Source: Clostridia bacterium (GTDB lineage Bacteria; Bacillota; Clostridia; Christensenellales; Borkfalkiaceae). Taken from it: a stretch of DNA of 64,000 nucleotides. Location: positions 34,453 through 98,452 of the forward strand of contig JAFQEV010000059.1 of NCBI GenBank assembly GCA_017398825.1. Direction: 5' to 3'. Below the pieces are notes generated by a model. The model was not told the origin of the DNA. It saw only the letters and a list, made by a program, of their open reading frames with translations, and did no database searches. Shown in pieces: positions 43,487 through 52,553 of this stretch; the first letter of the stretch is position 1; the number at the start of each line of letters is the position of its first letter. Made by a program: the position numbers and the translations under genes.

Positions 43487-44818
43487 ATGAAAGACTTAGT
43501 TAAAAATTCCGTACTCAAATTTAAGCAAGAAATTTACGACGCTCAAGATTATATTTGGGCTAACGCTGAAACGGGTTATAGAGAAGTTAAAACCTCTAAA
43601 TATATGGCTGATATTTTTGAAAAATTAGGCTATAAGTTGAATTACGCAGATAATATCCCCGGTTTTTATACGGTGATTGACACGGGAAGAGAGGGTCCCG
43701 AAATCTTAATTCTTGCCGAGCTTGACTCCGTTATTAACTTTTCTCACCCCGACTGCAATAAGGAAACGGGCGCTATTCATTGCTGTGGTCACTCCGCTCA
43801 ATGCGCGGCTATGGTGGGCATTGCTGGCGCGCTTACAAATCCCGAGATTTTAGAAAAACTCTCCGGCAGGATTAGACTTTGCTTAGTTCCTGCGGAAGAA
43901 CTTATCGAGATAGAATACAGAAACGAGCTTATCAAAAAGGGAATTATCAAATATCTCGGCGGTAAAGCGGAATTTTTATCGAGAGGTTATTTTGACGGGG
44001 TTGACCTCGCATTTATGGTTCACACTTCGTCTAACAAACACTTCTGCGCAAATACAGGCGGTGTTGGTTGCCTTGCTAAAAACGTCACATACAAAGGCGT
44101 TTCCGCTCACGCTGGCGGTAGCCCTTGGAACGGCGTTAACGCTTTATACTCGGCAACTCAAGGTTTATCGGCAATCAACGCAATACGTGAAACGTTCAAA
44201 GAGCAAGATATAATAAGAGTTCACCCGATTATTACCAAAGGCGGTGGCGCGGTAAACGCTATTCCCGACGAGGTTGTTATTGAAAGCTACGTTCGCGGAT
44301 CTTCCTTCGATGCGATTAAGGACGCGAATAGAAAGGTAAACCGCGCACTCGTTGGCTCTGCCCTTTCACTCGGTGCAAACGTGGATATTAAAGATACCCC
44401 TGGATACGCGCCGTATATCAACGACGAGCTCTTGCTGGGTGCTTACGAGCAAGCGATAAAGGAACAAGGTTACGAATTTGTTAACTTGGGCGTTATTAGC
44501 TCAGGCTCTACCGATATGGGCGACCTTAGGTGCATTATGCCTGCAATTCACCCCTATGCTCCTGGCGCAGTAGGCATTTCACACGGAGAAAACTACTATA
44601 TTGAAAATAAAGATTTGGCGTGCGTTGGCTCGGCTATAGTTCAAATTCAACTGCTTTGCAATCTTTTAAAGGACGGGGCGAGCCTTGCAAAAGAAATAAT
44701 TAAGAATTCCACCGTTCAATTTAAGTCAAAGGAAGACTATCTTGCATATCTCGACACGTTTAATTCAAGTGGCGATAGAATTGAATATTTAGAAGATAAA
44801 GCAATCGTAAAACTTTAA
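43487..44818 (+). CDS. M20 family metallopeptidase/amidohydrolase (AbgB-like)
   Basis: A 443-residue protein with AAAGGAG before its ATG, overlapping the end of the DUF6062 gene. Metal ligands are seen in LAELDSVI, CCGHSAQCAAMVG, PAEELIE and the closing SHGENYY region; the dimerisation domain has KGVSAHAGGSPWNGVNAL. Family members hydrolyse peptides or acyl-amino acids. The adjacent DUF6062 gene is likely in the same operon. Confidence 0.92.
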   Translation: MKDLVKNSVLKFKQEIYDAQDYIWANAETGYREVKTSKYMADIFEKLGYKLNYADNIPGFYTVIDTGREGPEILILAELDSVINFSHPDCNKETGAIHCCGHSAQCAAMVGIAGALTNPEILEKLSGRIRLCLVPAEELIEIEYRNELIKKGIIKYLGGKAEFLSRGYFDGVDLAFMVHTSSNKHFCANTGGVGCLAKNVTYKGVSAHAGGSPWNGVNALYSATQGLSAINAIRETFKEQDIIRVHPIITKGGGAVNAIPDEVVIESYVRGSSFDAIKDANRKVNRALVGSALSLGANVDIKDTPGYAPYINDELLLGAYEQAIKEQGYEFVNLGVISSGSTDMGDLRCIMPAIHPYAPGAVGISHGENYYIENKDLACVGSAIVQIQLLCNLLKDGASLAKEIIKNSTVQFKSKEDYLAYLDTFNSSGDRIEYLEDKAIVKL

Positions 44819-44877
44819 TTAAAGGCACAAAAAAACGGCTCATAGTCGCTCTTCTCTTAGGGATTTTTTAGACATTA

Positions 44878-44914
44878 TAAAAGAGTAGCAAATTTTGCTA
44901 CTCTTTACTTTTTT
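44878..44914 (+). terminator. Terminator after M20 peptidase gene
   Basis: AAAGAGTAGC (from 44880) pairs with GCTACTCTTT (to 44906), followed by ACTTTTTT. Confidence 0.85.
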
Positions 44915-44921
44915 GCTTTGC

Positions 44922-44956
44922 AAAAACACACGACTTTGCTTACAAAGTATAGTGTG
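44922..44956 (-). terminator. Terminator after XRE gene
   Basis: On the minus strand, CACAC-TAT-ACTTTG / CAAAGT-C-GTGTG with a small loop, followed by TTTTT. It closes the DUF6442-XRE unit. Confidence 0.7.
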
Positions 44957-45012
44957 CTACACCTTTGAAAATTTTTCCACAAAGATTAACAACTCAATAA
45001 ATTTGTTTTTGA

Positions 45013-45219
45013 TTAAAAGAAAAACAAATCTTCAAATTTTTTATCCAACGCTATACACAAAATCAATGCAAGTTTTGCGGTAGGATTAAACTGCCCTGTT
45101 TCAATAGAACTTATTGTGTTTCTTGATACGCCTACCATATCCGAAAGTTGTTGTTGAGATATATTCTTTTCAAGGCGAATAGCCTTCAAGTTGTTTTTTA
45201 ATACAAGTTTATCATCCAT
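45013..45219 (-). CDS. XRE family HTH transcriptional regulator
   Basis: A 68-residue protein, almost entirely a Cro/CI-type HTH (LKNNLKAIRLEKNISQQQLSDMVGVSRNTISSIE) with the LALILCIALDKKFEDLF end of small activator or repressor types. It follows the DUF6442 gene by 3 nt and probably controls its own operon through the palindrome at 45580-45595. Confidence 0.92.
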   Translation of the reverse strand: MDDKLVLKNNLKAIRLEKNISQQQLSDMVGVSRNTISSIETGQFNPTAKLALILCIALDKKFEDLFFF

Positions 45220-45222
45220 AGT

Positions 45223-45552
45223 TTACCCCAAAGTAACAGCGCAAAGCGTAACTGCAAATGCTATTGCAAAGGCGAGAGCGACGATACCATACACAAGGTA
45301 TTTATGGACTTTCAGCTTTGTGTATAACGTGATGTGGTGGCTTCCTTGCATTGCAAAATATACAAGCCAAGCAACTAACCCTATTTCGTGAACTTTGAAA
45401 AGGAATTCTGACAAGAATACCAATACCGCACACAGAATACCACCTACGAGCATTCCCACTCTTGATGCCGTTCCAAAAGCAGCCATCTCTCTTTCATCGT
45501 GCTTGCCTGCGTTCTCTTTACGGCTCATTTCCAATATTTCATCTTTTTTCAT
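45223..45552 (-). CDS. DUF6442 family membrane protein
   Basis: A 109-residue protein from the ATG at 45550-45552, which has GGAGG five nt ahead; the longer frame starts inside the leader. A charged N-terminus (KKDEILEMSRKENAGKHDERE) is followed by three membrane segments. It matches the DUF6442 pattern, which pairs with small XRE regulators. Function unknown. Confidence 0.85.
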   Translation of the reverse strand: MKKDEILEMSRKENAGKHDEREMAAFGTASRVGMLVGGILCAVLVFLSEFLFKVHEIGLVAWLVYFAMQGSHHITLYTKLKVHKYLVYGIVALAFAIAFAVTLCAVTLG

Positions 45553-45579
45553 AACAGCCTCCATAAATGATTAAACTTC

Positions 45580-45595
45580 GCCAAGTGTACTTGGC
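45580..45595. promoter_or_regulatory. Operator-like palindrome
   Basis: GCCAAGT-GT-ACTTGGC lies just downstream of the promoter start point for the DUF6442-XRE operon. A third half-site (TTGCCAAG, 45613-45620) sits in the promoter spacer. Probable site for the XRE protein. Confidence 0.65.
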
Positions 45596-45603
45596 ACGCC
45601 ATT

Positions 45604-45632
45604 ATTATATTATTGCCAAGTTTTCTTGTCAA
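45604..45632 (-). promoter_or_regulatory. Consensus promoter of DUF6442-XRE operon
   Basis: On the minus strand: TTGACA (45627-45632), 17-nt spacer, TATAAT (45604-45609). The rest of the gap 45633-45816 shows no gene or structure I can support. Confidence 0.9.
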
Positions 45633-45816
45633 GAGGTTTTGGAAATTTTTGACAAAATTTTAAAACTACAGGTGTCAAATATTTCTCATTACCGCCTTTT
45701 AAGTCAAACTGTTGATTTTGTTACTCGTAACTTCTGTAATATTATCTGTTCTCAAATTCTTATTTATCGGTGAGTTTATAAACTAAAAATCAACTTTAAT
45801 TCAATCTATTTTGCGA

Positions 45817-45853
45817 GGGCAAAAGAAAACTCGACTTATTAAAAGTCGAGTTT
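45817..45853 (-). terminator. Terminator downstream of engB
   Basis: AACTCGACTT/AAGTCGAGTT arms (45828-45837, 45843-45852) with TTCTTTT after them on the minus strand, 54 nt past the engB stop. Confidence 0.7.
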
Positions 45854-45906
45854 ATACATTAGTTAATTTAAATCCCTAAGAGTGACGCCCTTATCGAGCC
45901 GTTTTT

Positions 45907-46539
45907 TTATTCTTCAATTTCCTCTTCGTCATCGGGAGTTGAAAAGAACTCGTCGTTATAAATTTCTAAAACGCGTTCGAGCTTTTCAAGTACTTTTTCC
46001 TTGCCGTAACCCGTTTCGCTTGACGTTGGAATAACTAAGCCTTGACCTATCGCCAAAAAATTACCTATAGATTTTACCCTTTCAAAAATTCTCGTTTTGC
46101 CTATCTTATCCGCCTTAGTTGCAACAACCGTGAACGGCAAAGCATAAGAGTGGAGGTAATTTATCATTGATAAATCGTCTTTAGTTGGGTCGTGGCGGAT
46201 ATCAACGAGCATTATCGTGTGGCAAAGCCCCTCTTTATACGCGAAGAACTCCTCCATCAGCCTTCCCCATTTTTGCTTTTCACTTTCGGAAACCTTTGCA
46301 AAGCCGTAGCCCGGAAGGTCGGCTAAAATAAACTCGCCGAAATCAAAGTAATTTATAAGCCTCGTTCTACCCGGCGTTACCGACGTTCTCGCCAGCCCCT
46401 TTCTATTTGCCAGCATATTAATTATAGAACTCTTGCCAACGTTAGACTTACCGCATACCGCAATAATAGGCTTATCGGCTTTTAAAAAGTTCTTTTTGTC
46501 GGCAACCGACGTTATGAATTTTGCATTCTTTATAATCAT
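45907..46539 (-). CDS. engB: Ribosome biogenesis GTPase EngB (YsxC)
   Basis: A 210-residue GTPase: G1 GKSNVGKSSIINML, G2/switch TSVTPGRTRLINYF, G3 ADLPGYGF, G4 ATKAD. It helps 50S assembly. An acidic tail (DDEEEIEE) ends the protein. It overlaps lon by 1 nt, the lonA-ysxC order known from Bacillus. Confidence 0.96.
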   Translation of the reverse strand: MIIKNAKFITSVADKKNFLKADKPIIAVCGKSNVGKSSIINMLANRKGLARTSVTPGRTRLINYFDFGEFILADLPGYGFAKVSESEKQKWGRLMEEFFAYKEGLCHTIMLVDIRHDPTKDDLSMINYLHSYALPFTVVATKADKIGKTRIFERVKSIGNFLAIGQGLVIPTSSETGYGKEKVLEKLERVLEIYNDEFFSTPDDEEEIEE

Positions 46540-48875
46540 TATTTTTCAATTACCTTTTCAAAAACTTCCGTTGCTTTTTTAACGGGAATGAAGTTTAAAT
46601 GCTTTTTGATTTCCTCTGGGATTTCCTCAAGGTCCTTAACGTTTCCATCGGGAATAATTATCTCTCTAACACCAAGCCTAAACGCTGCGAGAGATTTTTC
46701 CTTAAGTCCACCGATTTTTAAAACGTTACCGCGGAGAGTTATCTCGCCCGTCATACCGATGTTTCTCTTTACCTTTTTACCAGTAAACGCTGAAAGCAAC
46801 GCCGTTGCAATAGTGATGCCGGCACTCGGCCCGTCCTTTGGCGTTGCGCCCTCGGGTACGTGGAGGTGAATATCCGTTTTTTCAAATACGTCCTCATCGA
46901 TACCGAAGAGCTTTGCGTTCGAGCGAATGTATCCAAGTGCAGTTTTAGCACTCTCTTGCATAACCTCGCCAAGCTTACCCGTGAGTAAAATATTGCCCTT
47001 GCCTTTCATAAGCGCAACCTCGATGGTGAGAGTTGTTCCTCCAACCTGAGTCCACGCAAGACCCGTTGCAGAGCCCACCTCGCTCCTTTCGAGTTTTTCT
47101 TCCGACTTATATCTTTCCGCACCTAAGTAATCGCTTACGTTTTTATCGGTTAGAGTTTGCTTGGGATAAGCGCTATCCTTTGCCACTTGAACAGCAACCT
47201 TGCGGGCAATCGAGCCTACGAGTTGCTCGAGTTTTCTAACGCCAGCCTCACTCGTATAACCCTCAATAATCGCCTTAACGCCTTGTTTTGTGAACTTTAA
47301 ATTCTTTTCGCTAATGCCGTTTGCCTTTAACTGCTTGGGCGCTAAATACTTGAGTGCAATCTCAACCTTTTCCTCTAACGTGTAACCTGAAAGCTCGATA
47401 ATTTCCATACGGTCAAGAAGAGGCGCAGGGATAGTATCTAAAGTGTTTGCCGTGGTTATAAACATTATTTTTTGTAGGTCGTAGGGAATTTCAATGTATC
47501 TATCTCTGAACGTTGAGTTTTGTTCAGGGTCTAAAACCTCGAGCAACGCACTTGCAGGGTCGCCTCTTAAATCGGTGGAAAGCTTATCTATCTCATCGAG
47601 CAAGAACACGGGGTTTATAACGCCAGCCTCTTTCATGCCGTAGATAATTCTACCCGGCATTGCGCCGATGTAAGTCTTTCTATGACCGCGAATTTCAGCC
47701 TCGTCCTTTACGCCACCAAGGCTCATTCTTACAAGCTTTCTATTAAGCGCTCTCGCTACCGATTTTGCAACCGAAGTCTTACCAACGCCCGGAGGGCCTA
47801 CTAAGCATAAAATAGGGCCTTTTAATGACTTTGTGAGCTTTAATACCGCCAAGTACTCGGTTATTCTTTCTTTCACCTTATCAAGCCCAAAATGGTCTTC
47901 CTCTAAGATTTCTTGGCAACGGGAAAGCTCTTCCGTATCTACGCTCTCCTCGGTGAACGGCAAATCAATTATCCAGTCTATATATGAGCGAAGAACTGTG
48001 TAATCGGGAGAGGACGGTTGCATCTTGCTCATTTTATTAAGCTCTGCTAAAACCTTTTCCTCAGATTCCTTGGGCATCTTTTTAGCCTTGATTTTCTCAG
48101 TTAAAAGGTCAAGCTCGTGCAAATCGTCACCAAGCTCTTCGTGAATTGCCCTTAACTGCTCGCGAAGATAAAAGTCCTTTTGGTTTTTCTCAACGCTTTC
48201 CTTTACTCTATCGGCTATAGATTTATTTGCCTTTATAATTTCCTTTTCAAAAAGCAAGAGATCGTAAAAGAGGATAAGCCTATCTTTTAAATCAACGGTT
48301 TCGAGCACCCTTTGCTTGTCCTTTTCCTTGATGGGAAGATTAAAGGTTGCGGTGTTTACAAACTCCTCGGGGTTTTCCATTGCCGATATCTTGCCAGCGG
48401 TATCCTTGTTGAACTTTTGAAGTACTGCAGAAGTTTCTCTAAAAAGCTCCTTTGCCGACCTAAAATAAGCCTCGGTCTCCACGTCGACACTCAAATCCCC
48501 GTCTATCTTTTCAACGTTGAAAGAAAAATAATCCCCGTTATCGTTAGTTGCGGTGATTTTAGCTCTATATAAACCCTCTACTGCCAAACGGAAATTTTCA
48601 TTACCTACTTTTGAAAGATTGCCCACCTTACAAACAGTTCCCACCTCGTATAAATCAGCGGGAGTGGGGCTATCCACCTTTACGTCCTTTTGGCATACTA
48701 AAAATATGAGCCTATCGCCTTTGATAGACGCATTTACCGCAGCGAGAGATTTTACCCTGCCAACGTCAATCGTAGTATAAACGTTTGGGAAAACTACCTT
48801 CCCTCTAACCGCCATTGACGGCATACCGAAAATGCTAATCGGCGTGATTTCTTGTTGAATGTTAGTTGATTCCAT
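46539..48875 (-). CDS. lon: ATP-dependent protease Lon
   Basis: A 778-residue LonA. N-terminal substrate-binding LAN domain (PSMAVRGKVVFPNVYTTIDVG), AAA+ module with CLVGPPGVGKTSVAKSVA and VFLLDEIDKL, and the C-terminal protease with the catalytic Ser in KDGPSAGITI and Lys in GLKEKSLAA. It degrades damaged and regulatory proteins. AAGGA precedes the ATG. Confidence 0.98.
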   Translation of the reverse strand: MESTNIQQEITPISIFGMPSMAVRGKVVFPNVYTTIDVGRVKSLAAVNASIKGDRLIFLVCQKDVKVDSPTPADLYEVGTVCKVGNLSKVGNENFRLAVEGLYRAKITATNDNGDYFSFNVEKIDGDLSVDVETEAYFRSAKELFRETSAVLQKFNKDTAGKISAMENPEEFVNTATFNLPIKEKDKQRVLETVDLKDRLILFYDLLLFEKEIIKANKSIADRVKESVEKNQKDFYLREQLRAIHEELGDDLHELDLLTEKIKAKKMPKESEEKVLAELNKMSKMQPSSPDYTVLRSYIDWIIDLPFTEESVDTEELSRCQEILEEDHFGLDKVKERITEYLAVLKLTKSLKGPILCLVGPPGVGKTSVAKSVARALNRKLVRMSLGGVKDEAEIRGHRKTYIGAMPGRIIYGMKEAGVINPVFLLDEIDKLSTDLRGDPASALLEVLDPEQNSTFRDRYIEIPYDLQKIMFITTANTLDTIPAPLLDRMEIIELSGYTLEEKVEIALKYLAPKQLKANGISEKNLKFTKQGVKAIIEGYTSEAGVRKLEQLVGSIARKVAVQVAKDSAYPKQTLTDKNVSDYLGAERYKSEEKLERSEVGSATGLAWTQVGGTTLTIEVALMKGKGNILLTGKLGEVMQESAKTALGYIRSNAKLFGIDEDVFEKTDIHLHVPEGATPKDGPSAGITIATALLSAFTGKKVKRNIGMTGEITLRGNVLKIGGLKEKSLAAFRLGVREIIIPDGNVKDLEEIPEEIKKHLNFIPVKKATEVFEKVIEK

Positions 48876-48910
48876 AGTTCGTCCTTGTATATTATAACTT
48901 AAGTTTTATT

Positions 48911-48939
48911 ATTATATATTAAATTATATATTTAAGCAA
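48911..48939 (-). promoter_or_regulatory. Promoter of lon-engB
   Basis: On the minus strand: TTGCTT (48934-48939), 17-nt spacer, TATAAT (48911-48916). No CIRCE or CtsR box is seen. Confidence 0.7.
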
Positions 48940-48976
48940 GTATTTTTTAAAATTTACTTTATATTTGGGGCTTTTG

Positions 48977-48985
48977 TGGTAAAAT
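48977..48985 (+). promoter_or_regulatory. Extended -10 placed for a leaderless SDR transcript
   Basis: TGG-TAAAAT (48977-48985) ends 6 nt before the ATG at 48992; the -35 is weak (TTTATA near 48958) and no ribosome site is present. Confidence 0.5.
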
Positions 48986-48991
48986 GAATAT

Positions 48992-49801
48992 ATGAACAAG
49001 TATTTTAATGAACAATCAACCATCTTGGTAACGGGCGCGTCTTCCGGGATAGGCAAGCACCTATCAAAAATTTTAACGAGCGTTTACGGCGCTAAGGTTA
49101 TAGGCGTTGCAAGGAGTGAAGAAAAGCTAAGCGCTATAAAAAGTGAACTCGGCGATAAGTTTACTTATCTCACCGCCGACGTAAGCATAGAGAGCGAATG
49201 GCAAAAGCTTTTTAACGAGCTTTCAGCCTCCTCCGTTAAGATAACGGGGCTTATAAACTGCGCTGGCGTTCTTCCAAAATTTTCAAGCTTTAATGCAGAG
49301 TACTTTGACAAAAATAAATCGGTAATAGACGTTAACTTTTTATCCGTTATCTACTCGGCAAAGTATTTTTTGAGCGAGTTAACTAATCAGCCCTATCCCA
49401 TAATGATAAACGTATCGAGTTCCTCCGCACTTTGCCCGTTTGGCGGAATAAGTTTGTATTCGGCAACTAAGGCTGGCGTTGAGAGGTTTTCCGAAAGCTT
49501 ATCAGCGGAAAATAAAAAGTTAAAGGTTGTAACGGTTATGCCCGGCTTTACTAAAACCGAAGTTCTCCGCTCGCAAAACGCAAGCGAAAAAGAAAAAGGG
49601 CTAATCGATAAAATCTCAGCAAAGCCGGAAAAGGTTGCCAAAAAGATTTTAAAACGAGCAAGAAAGGGCAAAACGCGAATAATTACCGGCTTTGACGCGC
49701 ACCTTATGAACTTTCTATTCAAGTTCTTCCCACGCACCGCTCCCCGCCTTATAGGCTGGTTTTTAAAGAAAACTAAAATGAAAATCTTTGAAGAAATATA
49801 A
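48992..49801 (+). CDS. Short-chain dehydrogenase/reductase
   Basis: A 269-residue SDR: TGASSGIGKHL cofactor motif near residue 14, NCAGVLP, the catalytic Ser region NVSSSSALCPFGG, and YSATKAG (Tyr and Lys). The C-terminal end has a hydrophobic/basic tail (HLMNFLFKFFPRTAPRLIGWFLKKTK), which may touch membranes. Substrate unknown. No ribosome site; the -10 box is 6 nt from the ATG. Confidence 0.92.
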   Translation: MNKYFNEQSTILVTGASSGIGKHLSKILTSVYGAKVIGVARSEEKLSAIKSELGDKFTYLTADVSIESEWQKLFNELSASSVKITGLINCAGVLPKFSSFNAEYFDKNKSVIDVNFLSVIYSAKYFLSELTNQPYPIMINVSSSSALCPFGGISLYSATKAGVERFSESLSAENKKLKVVTVMPGFTKTEVLRSQNASEKEKGLIDKISAKPEKVAKKILKRARKGKTRIITGFDAHLMNFLFKFFPRTAPRLIGWFLKKTKMKIFEEI

Positions 49802-49833
49802 ACAAAAAAAGTGTGCTATCAAAGCACACTTTT

Positions 49834-50037
49834 TTAATCTTCTAAACCTAATAAATAATCAGCCGTTACGTTAAAGTATTTTGCAAGCACTATAACGACG
49901 TTAGCGTTTGGTACTCTCTTTCCATTTTCCCACAATGCAATAGCCGCTTGACTTAATCCTGTACCTTGCGACAACTCTAATTGAGATATACCCTTATCTA
50001 TCCTTAATTCTTTTAATCTATCTTTAAATTTATCCAT
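49834..50037 (-). CDS. XRE family HTH transcriptional regulator
   Basis: A 67-residue protein of the HTH_3 type (FKDRLKELRIDKGISQLELSQGTGLSQAAIALWENGKR) with YFNVTADYLLGLED, typical of clostridial repressors. It is divergent from the DUF6809 gene; three operator-like sites lie between them. No ribosome site is visible; TAATAT is 6 nt from the ATG. Confidence 0.92.
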   Translation of the reverse strand: MDKFKDRLKELRIDKGISQLELSQGTGLSQAAIALWENGKRVPNANVVIVLAKYFNVTADYLLGLED

Positions 50038-50048
50038 AGATATATATT

Positions 50049-50117
50049 ATCACATTTGTTATTAAAAATACTTGACAATTACAAATGTAATATTTATAAT
50101 AAAATTACAAACGTTAT
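50049..50117. promoter_or_regulatory. Three operator-like sites in the XRE/DUF6809 intergenic region
   Basis: Three 14-mers fit ATnACAnnnGTnAT: 50049-50062, 50078-50091 (ATTACAAATGTAAT, fully palindromic) and 50104-50117. The middle one fills the promoter spacer of the DUF6809 gene, so binding would block it; starts are 29 and 26 nt apart. Confidence 0.65.
50072..50100 (+). promoter_or_regulatory. Consensus promoter of DUF6809 gene
   Basis: TTGACA (50072-50077), 17-nt spacer, TATAAT (50095-50100). Confidence 0.9.
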
Positions 50118-50132
50118 ATATCGGAGATTATT

Positions 50133-50405
50133 ATGGAAAATTACTCGGCAATTAAAGAGATGTTTTACGGCAATCGTGGCAACTATGATAGCATAAAGTT
50201 AAGTTTAGAGGGGAAAAACGCGCTAGACAAAGTTGTTGAAACAGAGGAAAACTTTATTAAAATGCTCAATGATAAGCCACAGATTATCGAGGCTTATCAC
50301 AACCTCAACGCTCGCATTAACGAGATGAACGCAACTAATTTTGAAGATGCGTACGTTGAAGGCTTTAGGTTTGGCTTTTTAATGGCATTAGATATTTTAA
50401 AATAA
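50133..50405 (+). CDS. DUF6809 family protein
   Basis: A 90-residue, mostly helical, soluble protein. IKEMFYGNRGNY at the start and YVEGFRFGFLMALDIL at the end fit DUF6809, small clostridial proteins often encoded beside XRE regulators and in phage-like regions. CGGAGA precedes the ATG. Probably repressed by the divergent XRE protein. Confidence 0.85.
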   Translation: MENYSAIKEMFYGNRGNYDSIKLSLEGKNALDKVVETEENFIKMLNDKPQIIEAYHNLNARINEMNATNFEDAYVEGFRFGFLMALDILK

Positions 50406-50407
50406 TT

Positions 50408-50436
50408 AAAAAAGACGGCGATTGCCGTCTTTTTTT
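50408..50436. terminator. Bidirectional terminator between DUF6809 gene and clpX
   Basis: AAAAAAGACGGC/GCCGTCTTTTTT around GATT (50408-50435). Confidence 0.92.
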
Positions 50437-51667
50437 ATCCAACTTTTTTAACTATTAATTCGGGGCGTTTAGCGCCTTTAACAACTTCCTCGTCGATAAT
50501 AACCTTTTCGGTGTTACCGCTTGGAATATCGTACATACAGTCGAGCATAATGTTTTCAAAAATAGTTCTAAGACCTCTTGCGCCCGTCTTTAAAGAGATT
50601 GCTTTTTTAGCAATTTCGTAAACAGCGCCGTCAGTAATTTCAAGCTCGCAGTTATCCATTCCGATAAGCTTTTTGTACTGCTTTACGAGTGAATTTTTAG
50701 GCTCGGTCATAATCTTTACGAGAGCGGTTTCATCGAGCGCGTCTAAACTCACGGTGATGGGAATACGGCCAACGAATTCAGGGATAAGCCCGTACTTAGT
50801 CAAATCTCCAGGCTGAACGTCGGCAAGCGAGGCGGAATTCGATTTATTCTCGCCCGACACGCTACTGCCAAAACCCAAACTCGAGGTATCCTTTCTCTTT
50901 TCAATAATCTTATCAAGCCCAACGAACGCTCCACCGCAAATAAACAAAATGTTCGTGGTATCTATGTGGATAAGCTCTTGTTGAGGGTGCTTTCTTCCGC
51001 CCTGAGGGGGAACAGCCGCCACCGTTGACTCGATTATTTTTAAAAGAGCTTGCTGAACGCCCTCACCAGAAACGTCACGCGTGATGGACATATTTTCGCC
51101 CTTTCTTGCAATCTTGTCAATCTCGTCTATATACACTATTCCGCGCTCGGCGCGAGCAATATCGTAATCGGCGTTTTTGATAAGCTTTAATAAAATATTC
51201 TCAACGTCCTCTCCAACGTAGCCTGCCTCGGTTAAAGTAGTAGCGTCAGCAACGGCAAAGGGCACGTTTAAAATTCTCGCGAGCGTTCTTGCAAGCAAGG
51301 TCTTACCCGAGCCGGTAGGGCCTAATAGTAAAATGTTGCTCTTTTCAATTTCAGTTTCGTCATCGCCCTTTACTTGAGAATTAATTCTCTTATAGTGATT
51401 GTAAACTGCTACCGATAATACCTTTTTTGCCTTTTCTTGCCCAACGATGTAAAGGTCTAATTCATCCTTTATTTCCTTGGGAGTTTTTAAGGGAATTTGC
51501 TCGGTATCTAAAGCCGTATTTTCCTCTTCTAATATTGAATTGCAAATTTCAAGGCACTCGTCGCAAATATACAGCCCGTTAGGTCCTGCAACAAGCTTGT
51601 TTGCAAGTTCCTTCGGCTTTCCGCAAAATGCACAGTATAGCCCGTTATTTAAGTTTTCGTTCGCCAT
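50435..51667 (-). CDS. clpX: ATP-dependent Clp protease ATP-binding subunit ClpX
   Basis: Full length at 410 residues. The zinc-binding domain has Cys12, Cys15, Cys35 and Cys38; the AAA+ module has [18 protein letters not shown], the pore loop [24 protein letters not shown] and the arginine-finger region. It unfolds substrates for ClpP, whose gene is directly upstream. AGGAG precedes the ATG. Confidence 0.98.
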   Translation of the reverse strand: MANENLNNGLYCAFCGKPKELANKLVAGPNGLYICDECLEICNSILEEENTALDTEQIPLKTPKEIKDELDLYIVGQEKAKKVLSVAVYNHYKRINSQVKGDDETEIEKSNILLLGPTGSGKTLLARTLARILNVPFAVADATTLTEAGYVGEDVENILLKLIKNADYDIARAERGIVYIDEIDKIARKGENMSITRDVSGEGVQQALLKIIESTVAAVPPQGGRKHPQQELIHIDTTNILFICGGAFVGLDKIIEKRKDTSSLGFGSSVSGENKSNSASLADVQPGDLTKYGLIPEFVGRIPITVSLDALDETALVKIMTEPKNSLVKQYKKLIGMDNCELEITDGAVYEIAKKAISLKTGARGLRTIFENIMLDCMYDIPSGNTEKVIIDEEVVKGAKRPELIVKKVG

Positions 51668-51696
51668 AAAACTCCTATATTTAAACTCACCAAATA

Positions 51697-52278
51697 TTAT
51701 CTAGTATAGTAAATTTTATCAATAATGCCGTAGCTTAAAGCCTCTTCAGCGGATAAATAGTTATCCCTATCGGTATCCTTTTCAACCTGCTCGATATCTT
51801 TACCCGTGTTTTCGGCTAAAATTTTATTGAGCTTTGCCTTAATCTTTAAGATATGGTCGGCTTGAATTTTGATATCGCTCGCTTGACCTTGAGCTCCGCC
51901 TAAGGGCTGGTGAATCATAATCTCGCTGTTGGGAAGAGAATAACGCTTGCCCTTTTTACCGCTAGATAACAAGAACGCACCCATCGACGCTGCCATTCCG
52001 ATACAAATAGTAGATACGTCACACTTAACGTAATTCATAGTATCGTAGATTGCAAGGCCTGCAGTTACAGAACCGCCCGGGCTGTTGATATATAAGCAAA
52101 TGTCTTTATCAGGGTCTTTACCCTCTAAGTATATAAGCTGTGCAACTATCGTGTTTGCGGTAGCATCGTCAATCTCGCCGGAGAGCATAATAATTCTCTC
52201 TTCTAAAAGTCTTGAATAAATATCGTACGAGCGTTCGCCTTTGTTGGTTTGCTCAACGACCATAGGTATAAGCGCCAT
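51697..52278 (-). CDS. clpP: ATP-dependent Clp protease proteolytic subunit ClpP
   Basis: A 193-residue serine protease with Ser98 in GMAASMGAF, His123 in MIHQPLGG and Asp172 in [13 protein letters not shown], the complete triad. It forms the tetradecameric chamber served by ClpX. AAGGAG precedes the ATG. Gene order tig-clpP-clpX is the classic one. Confidence 0.98.
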   Translation of the reverse strand: MALIPMVVEQTNKGERSYDIYSRLLEERIIMLSGEIDDATANTIVAQLIYLEGKDPDKDICLYINSPGGSVTAGLAIYDTMNYVKCDVSTICIGMAASMGAFLLSSGKKGKRYSLPNSEIMIHQPLGGAQGQASDIKIQADHILKIKAKLNKILAENTGKDIEQVEKDTDRDNYLSAEEALSYGIIDKIYYTR

Positions 52279-52325
52279 TTTTTACTCCTTTTGATAGGGC
52301 TTAAACAATATCGCCCTGTCTAATA

Positions 52326-52351
52326 AGCGCGTAACTTAATCGTTACGCGCT
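52326..52351 (-). other. Strong hairpin before clpP
   Basis: AGCGCGTAAC/GTTACGCGCT, a perfect 10-bp stem with a 6-nt loop, but no T-run on either strand. It could shield the clpP message or act as a weak terminator between tig and clpP. Confidence 0.65.
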
Positions 52352-52445
52352 CCTTTAGTAGTGTTATTTATAAATTATTGTATGGATTTGTCACAATTTA
52401 CGACTGATTTAAAGAGGACGCATCAAACGGGGTGTAAGACAAGGC

Positions 52446-52518
52446 AAAGCCCGATGGCAATACTCTTTGTCTTGCCGAGTGGCTTTAACGCAGTATTACG
52501 CCTCGTTTCAGGCGTAAT
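52446..52518. other. Structured spacer downstream of tig
   Basis: Nested stem AAAGCC...GGCTTT (52446-52451, 52481-52486) enclosing GGCAA/TTGCC (52456-52460, 52472-52476), then ATTACGCC/GGCGTAAT (52495-52502, 52511-52518). The block starts close to the tig stop. It differs from repeat family R1 in sequence but has the same position relative to a stop codon. Confidence 0.55.
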
Positions 52519-52553
52519 CTTATCAGTCCGTAGATTGAGACAAAGCCTAGTTA

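Noticed and set aside
45567..45773. Small plus-strand open frame in the gap before engB
   Set aside because: It covers the DUF6442 promoter and operator in antisense and has no ribosome site or family pattern.
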